Shown here piece after piece: positions 24,549 to 37,381 of a stretch of DNA of 64,000 nt. Where the stretch lies: positions 216,574-280,573 of the forward strand of contig JAPYMA010001481.1 in the NCBI GenBank assembly GCA_035041965.1. The letters run 5' to 3'. The stretch's first letter is position 1; each line of letters begins with the position of its first letter. The notes beneath the pieces are model-generated. The model made no database searches. It was given only the letters and a program-made list of their open reading frames with translations, and was not told the DNA's origin. This stretch comes from Anisakis pegreffii (taxonomy: Eukaryota > Nematoda > Chromadorea > Rhabditida > Anisakidae). The translations under genes were made by a program, and so were the position numbers.

Positions 24549-27500
24549 CTATTGATCCGGTGCTGATACCAGCTTTGGAGTCGGTGGTGTTCCTCCATTC
24601 GCTTTATACGGCTGGTTCAAATACTGCAATGAAAAGAAAACGAATTCTATAGGTGTTTCTCGAATTGCAACAATTACAAAAAGTCCTAATGGTAGGGCGT
24701 GAATGTGTGATTCACCAAATGGAATTCGTGGTAAGCACATCAGTTCTGACAGTGAAGTTGACTAGTTACCGTGAAATGAACCATATCCTCATTTTAGCAT
24801 TCAGTGTGAATTTCTTCAGGAATTTTTTTGCCAATCTGCTCTTATTTAAGCTGACGAAAATGCAGATAAGAACCAGACTTGGATGCAGTATTCGTTTGAA
24901 ACTGGTTCAGGTTTGAGCTCAGGTTCGCTCTTAGACTCATAATCAGACTTTGACTCTGAGAAGGCTAAATTAGCGTTTATCTGCGTCAACATTTCCATCA
25001 TGAAGGAAACTTAGAGAGTAAAGTGATAATGATGAAGGAACGTATGGAAACCTTTTTGTAGAGTTCATAAACGGTAGCGACACACGCCATCTGTCCAGCA
25101 TTCGAAAGGATTATACGCAAAATCAAAATACCGTCCCAACCGAAATCTTCGTACATACGTTGGATCGTTGTTTCCTCCTCAAAAATTCCACTTGCACTAG
25201 CTTTGAGTTCGTTTATATTTGATTTTGTTTACTTCATACAACGAAATTTTTCGAATTTGTTAATGAGTGAGTGTCATGCAACAAACTATGCTAAAATCGT
25301 TTACTGGAAAAATTATTCATGATTCTAATTGTAAGAATTCATTTATGAGAATTTGCAACGTTTGAATGGAAATTCTGTTAATTCTGCGGAGAGCACTGAT
25401 TGTTGACTGATGAATTGCACATTTTGTATAGCATTTAGAGGTATTGCGAGGAATTTTTTTTGTGCAATAAATTAGTTACAAGCATTTCGTGATTGATAGT
25501 TAACGTGTGAATGACAGAATGAATGAACTGCTAACGATTTCGTCCTTCCTTGGTCTGTCCAGAGCCTAAAATCGAGCTAAGATACAATTTTAAAATCAAC
25601 AGAATCGAAAGCTCAAGAATGCTTATGAAAGCTGTTCAGCTGAGAACAATGAACAAGTTTCGCCTTCATTATATGCAATCTAAAGCAAACTTAGTTGAAC
25701 CTTAAATGCTATTCAGTTGCCAAAGTACTATAGTGAAAAGTGACAATTGGTGGGTTGCGGAGACAGAAAAAAGTCGTGGACAGGGAAATTCGAGGATGAA
25801 ATTTTGCAGCTGGGAACCCTGAAAGTGCAGTCGGCTCGAAATAAGTCAGGAACGGAGATAGGAAATCGGCGACGGGGTCACGGAAATTGCCCGGTCTCCG
25901 CAGCACATTAGTAACATTAGTCATGTATTAGCCCCGTATAAAATCATATTTAATTACATATGTAGGTTTAGTTTTGATGCGTTCTCTGCTATCGATTGAT
26001 TTGCTAAAATCAAAATCAGACTATTTCGAGTTGTTCGACGTTTCGAAAGATTTCCAGGTATGTGTATGACCGAAGAAAACTCCGTAACAACTCTCTTGTC
26101 CCGTCAGTGTACACGCTCGCTTGTGAAACTGTCATAATTTGTCTCATTCACCTGTGCATTATCAAGCATTTCCTTGATGAAGTCCATGCGACTTTGGTCA
26201 CGCAGAATTTGGAACATCCATATGGTCAAGTTGACGAACGTCACCACCAGAACAATGTGAAGCCAAAACCACAGAATAATATAAAGCTTTTCCGAGAACA
26301 TATTCAGTGGAAGTACGCACTGCACCGACCAACGATGAATATTACCCAATTCACGCACCTTTAGGTATGTCATTATTTCACGATTTTACAAAGATCTATC
26401 AGTTTTCAGTTCAACAGCCTATCTGTCTCCTTTACAATCAATCAAGCATACCTAAGGTGCTGTCTAGAAGAGTTGAAAGGGTATTTATGGGGTGGTTATA
26501 TCGATGTTATCGGCATCATTCATTTGAATGCTTGTATTTGCAAATGTTAGCAATAGGAGCAAAACAAATGATAATTTTGCAAAAATTTTTCAAAATTGTG
26601 CATTCTCTCACTAAAATGTTTTTTACGGACCTTTGAATATCTTGATCATTTCAAACGTGGTAGAATATAAACAATAATAATGTATGACAAATGGTGCAAA
26701 ATAAAAGTAGGAAGTAATGAACGTACAAAAAACCACAAAAAAAGAGCTTAAAGCAAATACCTCAAAATCACACATAGTGACACGTGGGAATATACCAGTC
26801 CTTGACCAATCGTTACCCTTGAAAAGATTTATCACAAGGACCATACCCCAAAACATCGAGTCAGCTGAAAGTATTTCATGTTCGTTGCTGCAAAATCGGA
26901 TAAAGTTGCTGAAATGAACAGCATGCATGCATTGCTTAGTTGATTTCCACCGAATTCAAGCATCAATCGATGACATTTCTCCAGCTAAAATCCTTTTTTT
27001 GGTCAGCCTCAACAAGGAAACGAACCGTTTTGAATGCCCAAAAAGCGACTGATAATTGCGAGTTGAACAATTGCATTCACGATGAAAAGACCCTTCATAA
27101 TGAAGTAACAAAAGCTCACGTAACATCTCGCTTTTATGGTCAGAATTCTGCAATTTTCGTTGATTTTATATAAAACCTTATAGCAAGTAACACGATTCAG
27201 TCAGGTTATAATTTAACTTGTATCTTATTATTCAGTCATATAATGATAAAGCAGTTCTTGTTATTTATCCGTTGTATTTTCTGTTATTCAGTTTTCTGGA
27301 TTTTTTTTCCGTTATACGGGAGGGAAAAGTATTCATTTCATTACGAAGGATTTATCTCAGATTTATCTCCAGTGGTATATCCAACTGATTCATTTAAAAG
27401 GCCATCCACATCAAAGTATTGCAAGGTTATGATAATGTGATAAAACATTTTGCTTGACATTTTTACATGACTGACATTAAACCGATGAAGGCCCATCGGT

Positions 27501-30129
27501 TTAATGTCAGTCATTAGTGTATTTGACTTTTCAATTTTCAACGCAACAATAACCCCGCAAGAATGCCGATTGGATTACTGGTAACAACGAAATGGCGGTG
27601 CACTTGACGACTCATTTTTAGACCAGCACTTAGGTGATTTGCGATCATTGCGATGATAGATTGATCGACTCCATGTTCGGATTCCGATGCCGTTACGGCC
27701 ATCGATACAATGGCACGGAGTTGTATGCCTTCAATTGAGGTTCCGATTCAATTTCACGCATTGATATAGTCATATTTACCTATTTATTGAATTATTAGGT
27801 GATTCACGCTTAACTAGCATCAATTTGTTCATTGAAATTGCTAGTGAATTATAAGTGTAATTATATCAAATTCAAATTGAAAATTGAATGAACTATCAAC
27901 AAAATTCACTGGTATACTGTAGAAGATTCGAGTGCAAAAAATCTTATCATCGTCTTCACGTCATCAAAAGATAGTGAAGCGGTTAGATAAACATCCTCAA
28001 TGATTTGTTCGTTAATCACATGAATCTGGCAAACAGATATGTGGTGAGAATGTGCGCGTTTGAGGCTTGATTGTGTAGAAGTGAGCTTAGTCAGTAACGG
28101 CGCACGCGTGGGATGTGATAAATCAAGCTTATTTGGATCATCATTATCAGTTGATCATTTCAAATGAATGAAATATCATTTCCAATCTACTAATCGAGTA
28201 AGCAAACACGATATAATATCGATACGTTCAAATATATCGGAAGACACGGTTTATCCATTACTCAACGACGATGAGTCACTAAACAAAGAAATCGTCACTA
28301 TGATGCAGTGTGTCCGGTATCTCAAAAAAATGTAAGCACTGACCGGAAATCCAGTTAATCATTCGCCATACAATGTGTGGAACACAGAAACATAGCGTTT
28401 GTAGTCCGAGAACAAACGGTACCCACTGAAACATAACGAATACACCAGTTGAGCTCAGAATATCTATTGATTATATTTTACGATTGTTTGTGACAAGTTG
28501 ATGAATATTTATCGGGTTAAAAACCTCAAATAAAATATTTTGTCACTGATTGATATGTTTCTGTCAACCGATCAGTTTCTCAGCAACACTAATTGGTTTG
28601 CTGTGGAGGAGACGACTATAAGAAGTCGAGGATTGCAAACGTTTTTTGAAACATATTTTCGTATTGCATTCGGTAAAAACGCATGCGTATTATATTGGTC
28701 AAACTGATAGATCAAAAGGTCAACTATAGAAACTGGTCAAGTTATGTGACGAATTGATGGCAATAACTTCGAATGCAAGCCATTTTTAAACGAAACTAAA
28801 CAGTCATTGTTCCGTTAAATTTTGTTCCTTTGCTTAATTTCTCAAGAGCGATCAGTTCGACGACGAATTGACAGCAGTGACAATTGAATGTTGATGAGGA
28901 CAACTTAACGATGAAAATTTTTCATACGAATGACAATTTGGGATTGATATTTGGACGAACTTTTGCTCACAATAAACAACAGTGATGAGTGATCAATATC
29001 AGAACAAAGTTGATATGATGTGAAAAAAAAACTGCTCGAAGAAGCCGATAAGAAAAGAAACGCCTGTTGTTTGCACCTATATTATAGGAGGCAATGTTCA
29101 CATGTTTTATTTTTAGAGTAGAAGTTACTGAAAATGTTCAGAAATGCCGTCTGTCACCTGATAGTATTGCAGTTCAGCGTCATCTCTCGCTTTATTCTCT
29201 TGTGGCAATGATCTGTTCTCATAGGGCACAAAGTAGGTATTCTCAATCAAGCAATAATTATTCGTGTATTCATCCCATCCACCACGAAATTGATTCGGTG
29301 TCCAACATTGCAGTGGTTTTCCGAAGAAAGTCTGCAAATTTCGACTCTCATAAAAGAATTAATCTCACCAAATATGATCAATATCATTCTCTTATCAGCA
29401 AATATTGCATTCATTACTGGAGGTGTTTATTGAGAGATTAAAAATCGAATTATTGAAAATTCAGCATCTCATTTCAAAATTTCCGTTTCAAACACAAATT
29501 CAAGATGCATCACTCCAAAAACGAATCATATTAGCATCAGTCAATTTGCTATTGCAGTAAACCAAATGATTTACAATGTACTACTGATTCATTCATTTAT
29601 GCATTACATGCCTATATCCGTTTAGCCTGCGTAAGATACTCGAATAGCAAACTGTTGTGACGGTCGTTCTGCGTGGTACTGCTTGAAGGGGTCAATATTC
29701 TTTGAATGGGATATTCCTTCAACTAAGAAATTCCAAACAAATTCAACTGCTCATTCTCATCAACCTTTGGAGTGGGTAGCAAAATTAGCTTTGCACGTGC
29801 AAAATTCTTGAACCAGCATTTACTGCTCAATTTTCCTCTTCAAAATACTTTTTCAGAATACAATTTCCTAGGGCCTTTGCTTCGCTCCAAGCAATCCCTT
29901 ACGTGAAATTAATGAACTATCGATGAGGTGAATTTGCTATCTGTAGTATTTCTGGAATGCATCAGGAATTGGCGAGTTTAAAGATACAAAATAGACAAAC
30001 CTGAGAGAAAATCGCCGATGTTGCAATGAAAAATATAAATGTGGTCGCTTGAAAATTTAATCGATCCACAAAATCTTCTTCAAAACGCGGCGATGAATAT
30101 ATTTTGATTGCTTGTATGAGATCATCCAT
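24549..30129 (-). CDS. Innexin (invertebrate gap-junction channel subunit)
   Basis: Nine exons: 30001-30129, 29158-29331, 28344-28425, 27554-27728, 27026-27147, 26761-26864, 26152-26358, 25052-25177 and 24549-24623, in phase throughout, giving 397 aa (family range). Innexins oligomerise into plasma-membrane hemichannels and gap junctions. Seen: DFVDRLN before TM1; the first extracellular loop with two Cys (GKPLQCW, NNYC) and NTYFVPY; the hallmark YYQWVPF before TM2, split between exons 2 and 3; TM3 (VSFCYFIMKGLFIVNA); the second loop with two Cys (PRVTMCDFE, WSVQCVLPLNMF); TM4 (LWFWLHIVLVVTF); and a C-terminal FGWDGILILRIILSNAG. The last exon was chosen because exon 8 has a good donor (AAG/GTTTCC) and 24549-24623 follows a TTGCAG in the right phase. 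Which C. elegans inx gene is orthologous cannot be decided by eye. Confidence 0.93.
25750..25908 (-). mobile_element. MITE-like element, copy D, inside an innexin intron
   Basis: Read on the minus strand, the element starts ATGTGCTGCGGAGAC directly after TA and ends TCTCCGCAACCCAC. It shares the internal block CCCAGCTGCAAAATTTC and the pyrimidine run with copies B and C. It lies in the intron between innexin exons 7 and 8 (25178-26151). Confidence 0.65.
27467..27514. repeat. Perfect 21-bp inverted repeat with 6-nt loop, in an innexin intron
   Basis: Left arm 27467-27487 (ATGACTGACATTAAACCGAT, then G) and right arm 27494-27514 are exact reverse complements, separated by AAGGCC. It lies in the intron between innexin exons 4 and 5 (27148-27553). 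Confidence 0.85.
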
Positions 30130-32227
30130 TTTTTGACCCTATGAGCCTGCAATTCAACCTTATTGAATATCTAATCAAACCAAAAAGGACTGAATTCAAA
30201 GAAAATTGCGTTCGAGCTATCATAATAAATATGCTGAATATCTGATTCAATCGAACCAATTATAAGTAAACGTTTTCTGTTAATGTTTATTTGTACAAAA
30301 CTGAACAAACTCATATTTTTGAATACAACGTAGGAAATAATTTGGTAATAAGCATCTAATATTCACTGATAAGAGTAACACTGAAGTTGTGCATATGTGA
30401 CGACCATGTTGCAGACATTCTTTCATCATTACTTTCGATGCACCGATATTTAGTTTCAATATTGTGGGCTTATTTGAGAGGTTGAAATATCATATTGTAG
30501 TGTGACACGTAAGCAATGGAGCGGGATGTTTGCATTGATAAGAAAATAAGAAGACTGATTTGAGACTGATAAGAAGCATCCTTTCTGCTAATGCTCACTT
30601 CCCAACGATGGAATCACGAGTTTAAAATACCATTCAAGAGATTTTCTCAAGAGGCAACCAAAAACGATTTTATCACTGACGATTCATTATCAATTAAAGA
30701 CATAAACAGTCGTGAACGTTAAATCAGTTCATTGCATTATTATGAAAAGCCCGATATAGATATTTAGATAAATATAGGTAGGTATGCAGATACATTTGCG
30801 ATAAGGGATACGATTATAAATTCAACAATTTCCTTGGAATCACTGATTTCCTGTCAAGAAGATGCAAACTTTTCTTGCGTACCGGTGGTTTACACATGGT
30901 CATCCTCAATTTCTTATACTGGTCTACAGATGGGTAACAGTAAATTAGTTGTATAAAGTTAATCGCTAGGAATCATCTTACAGTATAATTCATCTTGAGT
31001 AATGTCTTTAGGCCTCAGAAACGATAAAATCCATTCAACAATATCCACACTTTTATGACATGCTAGGATCACCCTTATATTATGATATTGAAAATGATGA
31101 GGTTTTGGTGAGCACTGAGCACACAACTGTCTTGATAATGATACTTGATTATGATGTTGTACTTACATGCTAATTTGTGTTTATTGCTGTGCATCTGGAA
31201 CGCGCAATCTTATAAGATTACTTTGGAAATATTAATGAATCTCTGCAGTAATGGAGTTTTAACAGCAAATGACATACTTGCTAAATGTAATGACGATACC
31301 AAAAAACTTTTGGTTACTGACCAAAAATTGTTGTACTCAATCGGTTAGCTTAAGTGAGCCACCGTTTAAAATCTGATAATGAAGGAGAGACGTTCACAAA
31401 ACGCAGGTTTCTCTCTGCAAACAATGATTTTGCTTTGACGATATGGATGGTTTTGTTGTAGCTCTGGTTCATGACCTGTTCTTTTCGGATCAAACAAAAA
31501 ATTCTATGCATTTCATTTCGTTGTGAACATGTCGATGGTCTAACTTTGGCACTCTTGAAATTCATTGTGTATTGCATCAATTGATGAATAGAAAGGTGAA
31601 ATGTACACACTTAGGCGGTATAATTGAATTGTTTAGCCATGCAATACACCTTCAGATATGCAGACAGATCTATGCAACTGGGCTTTATCACCCATAACTT
31701 ACTTAGTTTATCGATAGATGAAAGCCTTCTTTAAGAGACAATTACATCTTTTTCGATGAGTCGGAATCTCGATTAACTTCCAGAAATGCTTGGTGGGAAT
31801 CCGATTATAGGAATTTGTTGATGCGAAATTTGGTGTGATTTGTTTGTTTTTTTTTTGTTCGATTGTTTCGACATTTGTTATTTTGTTGTTTGTGATTTGT
31901 TGGATTCCGAATGTCGTTATTTGTTGGAGCGGAATTCCGAGCGAACTTTTTTGCATTTTTTTGACAGAATATCGGTCGGATGCCATCACTGATATGGAGT
32001 GGATAGAGTGAATAGCGTGATGCATTAATACAGGGAACATTGCGCTCTGATGAGCATTTATTAGGATGTTCGGAGCTAACAAAGTTTTGTTTTATGAAGC
32101 ACCTCAATGGACAAGCCTGGGCCTTTGGTGCACAATTTGAAAATTGCTATTTTAAGAGTCGTTATCGTTACCGTGGTTAACGCTACGATTATCGCTATTG
32201 TTTTAATCTTTATCATGAATCGAAACG
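30130..32227. other. Intergenic region upstream of the innexin
   Basis: About 2.1 kb of AT-rich sequence between the innexin start and the ATT minisatellite. Only short open frames occur (up to 124 codons on the minus strand at 31708-32082), without domain similarity or convincing splice structure. It would contain the innexin promoter, but no motif stands out. Confidence 0.5.
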
Positions 32228-32249
32228 ATGTCACTGCTGTCCATAGCCA

Positions 32250-32635
32250 TAATTAATACAATTATTTTATTATTATTATTTATTATTGTTAGTGTATTAT
32301 TATTTATTATTGTTGTTATTATTATTCATTATTATTATTTATTATTATTAGTATTATTACTATTATTATTTATTATTATTACTATTTATTATTATGATTA
32401 TTTATTATTATTACCATTTAATAATATTACTATTTATTATTATCACTATTTATTATTATTACTATTTATTATTATGACTATTTAATATTATTACTATTTA
32501 TTATTATCACTATTTATTATTATTACTATTTATTATTATCACTATTTATTATTATGACTAATTAATATTATTACTATTCATTATTCTTACTATTTATTAT
32601 TATTACTATTTATTATTATTATTATTATCACAATA
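32250..32635. repeat. ATT-rich minisatellite/microsatellite
   Basis: Nearly 400 bp of TATTATTATT-type sequence. From about 32380 it settles into an imperfect tandem of a unit close to 16 bp, ACTATTTATTATTATN, where the final base varies (T, C or G); some units are shortened to ACTATTTAATATT. The apparent open reading frames here are Leu/Ile/Tyr homopolymer-like and not genes. Confidence 0.85.
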
Positions 32636-33140
32636 ATTATCAGTATTATTTTCATAACCACTATCGCTATTTTTATTATGATCAATATTGCCGTTCTCGA
32701 TATTAATTCTCGTCTAACTATATCCCTGACCACTGCATCTGTTATTCCGAGCGTTACTACCGCTTTTATTTCCACCATTCAACACTCTAATAATTACCGC
32801 TACATTCTCATTTCCCTGAGCAACGTTTCAGTGCAATTCATCGTCGCGATGTATTTTTTCACATTATCATTCGAGACAAATCAAATCCGAATAAAAATGT
32901 ATCGTCAACCTCACCTTTCCACTGTATGACACGCATTCTGTATACGTGTACAAACATCATTATTGACGACGATAAGGAATACTATGCGTATGCCATATGC
33001 AAATATCATCAGTAGAACTGCTAGTTTCCAGGGACTGACTCTCTCAATGTGGCGCACTCTTTTGCAGTAGTTCTCTAACGAGATGATCGAGTAGAAACGC
33101 GCTGCGCTTAGCCAATGAATTGGCTCCACCCGATCGCTAG

Positions 33141-33159
33141 GGTGGTCGGTGGTGATTGG
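33141..33159 (+). promoter_or_regulatory. ER-stress-element-like site of the calreticulin promoter
   Basis: GGTGG, nine bases, then ATTGG. On the opposite strand this reads CCAAT-N9-CCACC, one base from the ER stress element CCAAT-N9-CCACG. It lies about 175 bp upstream of the calreticulin ATG in a GC-richer promoter. Function is inferred from the known unfolded-protein-response control of ER chaperones. Confidence 0.4.
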
Positions 33160-33250
33160 TTTACGCTGTGGACGTCCACTCAGCAAGTGACTCGCCAGCT
33201 TAACGCCACATCATCGGGGCGTGCGTTCGCTTGTCATCCGAGCAAGTTCG

Positions 33251-33264
33251 CCTATAATTTAAGG
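33251..33264 (+). promoter_or_regulatory. TATA-like element of the calreticulin gene
   Basis: CCTATAATTTAAGG lies about 70-80 bp upstream of the calreticulin ATG, a plausible core promoter position. No second support is available from sequence alone. Confidence 0.3.
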
Positions 33265-33333
33265 TCATTCTCGCTGATCGATCCACATTTCGTCGTCGGT
33301 TGATCTACCTAGCTGCTGTCCTGTTTCGTGATC

Positions 33334-35581
33334 ATGCGATTCACGGCGCTCGTCTTAGCGGCTCTCTTAGCTGCCGTATCTGCCAAAGTTTACTTTAAAG
33401 AGGAATTCCTCGGTAGGTGTGCATTGGTTCATTATTTGCTTGTTACCATTTAAGTCAGCGCCAGAAGACGTTCGCCAGAATCTTGCGCTCGAGAACACGT
33501 TCACCGTTTACAGTGCCATAAACGATCGATCGTGTCGAGCTGTGTGTGTTGATGGAAATATTTTCGATTTTATGGCATTTGCATTCGTTGCCAGTTGTTA
33601 AACAAACAGGCGATTTCAGATGATTCCTGGGAACAACGATGGGTTCAGTCGAAGCACAAAGATGACTATGGTAAATTCAAACTGACAGCTGGCAAGTTCT
33701 ATGGTGATGCGCAGAAGGACAAAGGAATTCAAACATCGCAGGTTGGCGAATTGAAAAATTACTCGATTATTCGCGACTGTTTTTCTTTTCATGTTTCTGC
33801 ACAGCATTTATTCATTCGTTTTTATTTCACTGAACACTTGTTTGCTGCTGAAAAAAATTCGTTTTGTATGCATGCAAAATCAGAAGTTAAGGATGCCAAG
33901 TTCTATTCGATCGGCGCTAAGTTCCCGACTAAGTTCACGAACAAAGGCAAAACAACTGTGATTCAGTTCTCAGTGAAACATGAACAAAACATCGATTGTG
34001 GTGGTGGTTACGTTAAGGTGTGTTTTATTTATTGTTTATGCATTCATTTATTTTATTGAACCCGCTCGTAGAGTCTCAAACTAATTTCCCGTCATATTCA
34101 TTCACAAGTTCTGGAATCATTTTAGGTGATGGCATCTGATGTGGACTTGGAAGATTTCCACGGTGAAACGCCGTACAATGTGATGTTTGGACCAGATATA
34201 TGCGGACCTGGCACGAAGAAGGTTCATGTGATCTTCAGCTATAAGGGCAAGAATCACTTGATCAAAAAAGATATCAGATGCAAGGTGCGTGCAATTTCTT
34301 CATCCATTCGTTTCGCCACGAGTTATCCAAAGCAGAATAAAAGACCGTCGCCACTGTTTACTTTTGAACAATTGATAGCTTGTGAATTAGTATTCTTTAG
34401 CTGAAACGGCAATGACAGATTATTCATTATATATTAAAATGTTAGCAGTCCTGTTGCTTTGTTAGGAATGGTTTTTGAAATGGTGAAGTGAATGAATTCA
34501 GGATGATGAAATGACGCATTTGTATACACTGATCCTGAGCCCGGACAACACTTACGAAGTACAAATCGATGGAGAAAAAGCTGAGGGTGGTGAGCTGGAG
34601 GCTGACTGGGACTTCTTGCCAGCAAAGAAGATCAAGGACCCCGATGCGAAGAAGCCCGAAGACTGGGACGAGAATGAGTATATTGATGATCCAGAAGACG
34701 AGAAGCCTGAAGACTGGGAGAAGCCAGAGCATATTCCGGATCCGGAAGCAAAGAAACCAGAGGATTGGGACGATGGAATGGATGGTGAATGGGAGCCACC
34801 GATGATTGATAATCCGGAATATAAAGGTGAATGGAAACCAAAACAAATCAAGAACCCAAAATACAAGGTTGGTGGTTTTAATATTCACAAGATAGCGTGA
34901 ATGTGTTTATTCGTTGATTTGACTGATGATTAGTGATGTATTGCGTATGATCGTAATGCAAAGTGATTGTTTCAGGGTAAATGGATTCATCCTGAGATCG
35001 ATAACCCGGAATACACAGCCGATGATAGCTTGTATGAATACAAGGATTGGGGAGCGATCGGCTTCGATTTGTGGCAAGTGAAGTCGGGTACGATCTTCGA
35101 CAACATCATCATCACTGACTCGGTTGACGAGGCGAAGGTTCGTTTATTTGTTGCGTTTTTGTTGGTGCGTTGACTTGTGGTTGTCGCTGGTATTGTAAGG
35201 ATCGGACGATGATTTCAGGAGTTTGCAAAGGAAACGTTCGAGAAAACAAAAGAGGGCGAGAAGAAGATGAAGGAGAAGCAGGATGAAGAGGAGAAGAAGA
35301 AGATGGAAGAGGAGGAGAAGAAGAGGAAGGCCGAGGAGGACAAGAAGAAGGAGGATGCGAAGGAGGACGAGGATGAGGACGAGGACGAGGAGGAAGGTAA
35401 AGAGGACGAGGACGAGAAGAAGAAGGAGGAGGACAAGGAGAAGAAGGACAGCGAAGAGGTGAGATTTGACTCGTCAAATTGATAGCAAATATTTTTGTTG
35501 TGGTTATTTTTGTGTTGCGTTTATTGTCTCACCTTTAATGATATTATGAAATGATTTCAGGAGAGTCACGATGAGCTGTAA
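33334..35581 (+). CDS. crt-1: Calreticulin (ER calcium-binding lectin chaperone)
   Basis: Eight exons: 33334-33412, 33620-33741, 33892-34017, 34126-34284, 34502-34867, 34976-35137, 35219-35458 and 35561-35581, joining to 424 aa. Calreticulin binds monoglucosylated glycoproteins and stores Ca2+ in the ER lumen. Seen: a signal peptide ending ...AAVSA (residues 1-17); the family signatures [15 protein letters not shown] and VMFGPDICG; the P-domain with three type-1 repeats (for example [14 protein letters not shown]) followed by three type-2 repeats ([42 protein letters not shown]); [19 protein letters not shown]; an acidic Lys/Glu/Asp C-domain; and the ER-retention signal HDEL on its own tiny last exon. 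Every intron keeps the frame. Length and architecture are normal for the family. Confidence 0.98.
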
Positions 35582-37381
35582 TTGGATAGTGGCGTTATGT
35601 GGCCATATAATGGGAATACGATGGTGTCGTCCCGTTCATATACGCCATATTTGCCTTGAAAGTAGTTGATTTTGAGTATCTGATTGATCAACAATTTAAG
35701 GTTATCATTCGTTTATGAGTGCATCAATTCAGTCTCATCAACTATCTGTTTATTTACTGTATAAGTGATCATTATTATCGTAACGTTGTTATTGTTATTA
35801 CATTGTTCTCGTTTTGGTTATTTGCAAGTATTGAAGAGTTGCTCGTAACTTGTTGTATTTATATCATCATGTCATTTGATTTCGTGTTACCGTTCTCGGA
35901 TGGATCTCCTCTAATAATCGGTCGTGCGTTCACCAATTTGTGGTGTTGTTAAGGATGTGGAATTTGATTGATAACATGCAGTTATCGATGTGCAGAGATT
36001 TTTTGTAGTGTTCGAAAGATTATCGGTGGATAAGTTGGAGGATATTTGATTAAGATGTAGTTTGGTGGTGCTGAGAAATGATTTAGTTGTTTGATGGGGT
36101 GATGATAGGCGATTGCATAGTGTTATTGGATTTACGTTGAACTGTTTTTGCATTTGATAGAATATAGTCAATTTGTGTTATTGTTTTGATTAGTGCAATC
36201 GATTGGATTAATCATTGAAGTCAGTTATTAGTGATTTGATTTGTTGCGTTGTTGATTTTAATGGACCGATCGCTTGTCGGTTCGGTTTTGTTTTCGTTGA
36301 ACTATATGCAAATGTTCATTTGTTGTTCTTGTCATCACCGACGATAATTTATTGATTGTGATTAATTTGGACTTATCGTTAATTAAATTTTTATTTTCTA
36401 CTTGTTGCCTCACATTACGAGTAAGGTGCGAAGTTAATGCAACGTTAATCTATTCAAAGTGATATGGCTACGAGAGCTTTGAAATCATCCGTATCACTGC
36501 TATTGGTAACAGTGACAACATTACAAACAACAGTGATAATAATGATAATATTGGAAACAATTAATAATGTCAATGGCGACAAAAATCGGTAACAATAACG
36601 TTATTAATATTAATAATAACAACAAAACGGTTTTGACACATTCAATATTAATATGATTGAATGTCGATTCAACATTTGCACCAGTAAAATAAATACTATC
36701 ATCACAGCGATACAGATAGATGAATGCAATATTAAAATAACAACACTAAAATTTTTACATTATCTAACTGTCGAATGTCATCTAAGTTCGACGTTTAAAA
36801 TATTCACTACTCAAATTTACAACGAAACAACTCTGACCAGATCAAAATGAACGACGTTTAACTTGATAAAATCAACGAAAAGCTTTGGTACACACTCATC
36901 ACAAAGTGGTCGAATGTAATAAACGTCAAAACAAACAAAACGGATAACAATACAAAGGAATGATGAACACATCAGCTCAAACGGAACCAAGAGAAACATC
37001 TGGCTGACAAATGAATTTGATGAGCAATTAAATTCAGTGTGTTTGTGTTTGCATTAAAACAACTGCATTACAATACAACAACGTGCTCTTAACACTTCTA
37101 TGAGATTCTGAAGAGGTGAGATTTTAGAATTAGGAAATTTAATGCCATTTACAAATAACTCACTTGCACGCGATAGTTCCTCAATCAAGAAGAATTTTTC
37201 GTCTCCTAATTCATCATTTTAGTCCATATTTTTTAGTCTATATATAATGTGAAACTCTTCTGAGCAGTAATAAAAATACTCTTCTATATGGACACAAGTT
37301 TTGTAATCACAAACATTTGTTAAATGGATATCTGCCATGAACGACAGATCTTCAAAAGAGACAACCGAGCGAACGAATCAA
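35582..37381. other. Intergenic region between calreticulin and TTC7 (convergent genes)
   Basis: About 1.8 kb receiving the 3' ends of two convergent genes. It is AT-rich, with an interrupted AAT/AAC-type stretch near 36500-36630. No gene and no clear AATAAA within 100 bp of either stop was found. Confidence 0.5.

Noticed and set aside
33595..34059. 154-codon frame read through calreticulin exons 2-3 and their intron
   Set aside because: The middle portion is an intron with clear donor (33742) and acceptor (33891). The family alignment continues directly from exon 2 to exon 3.
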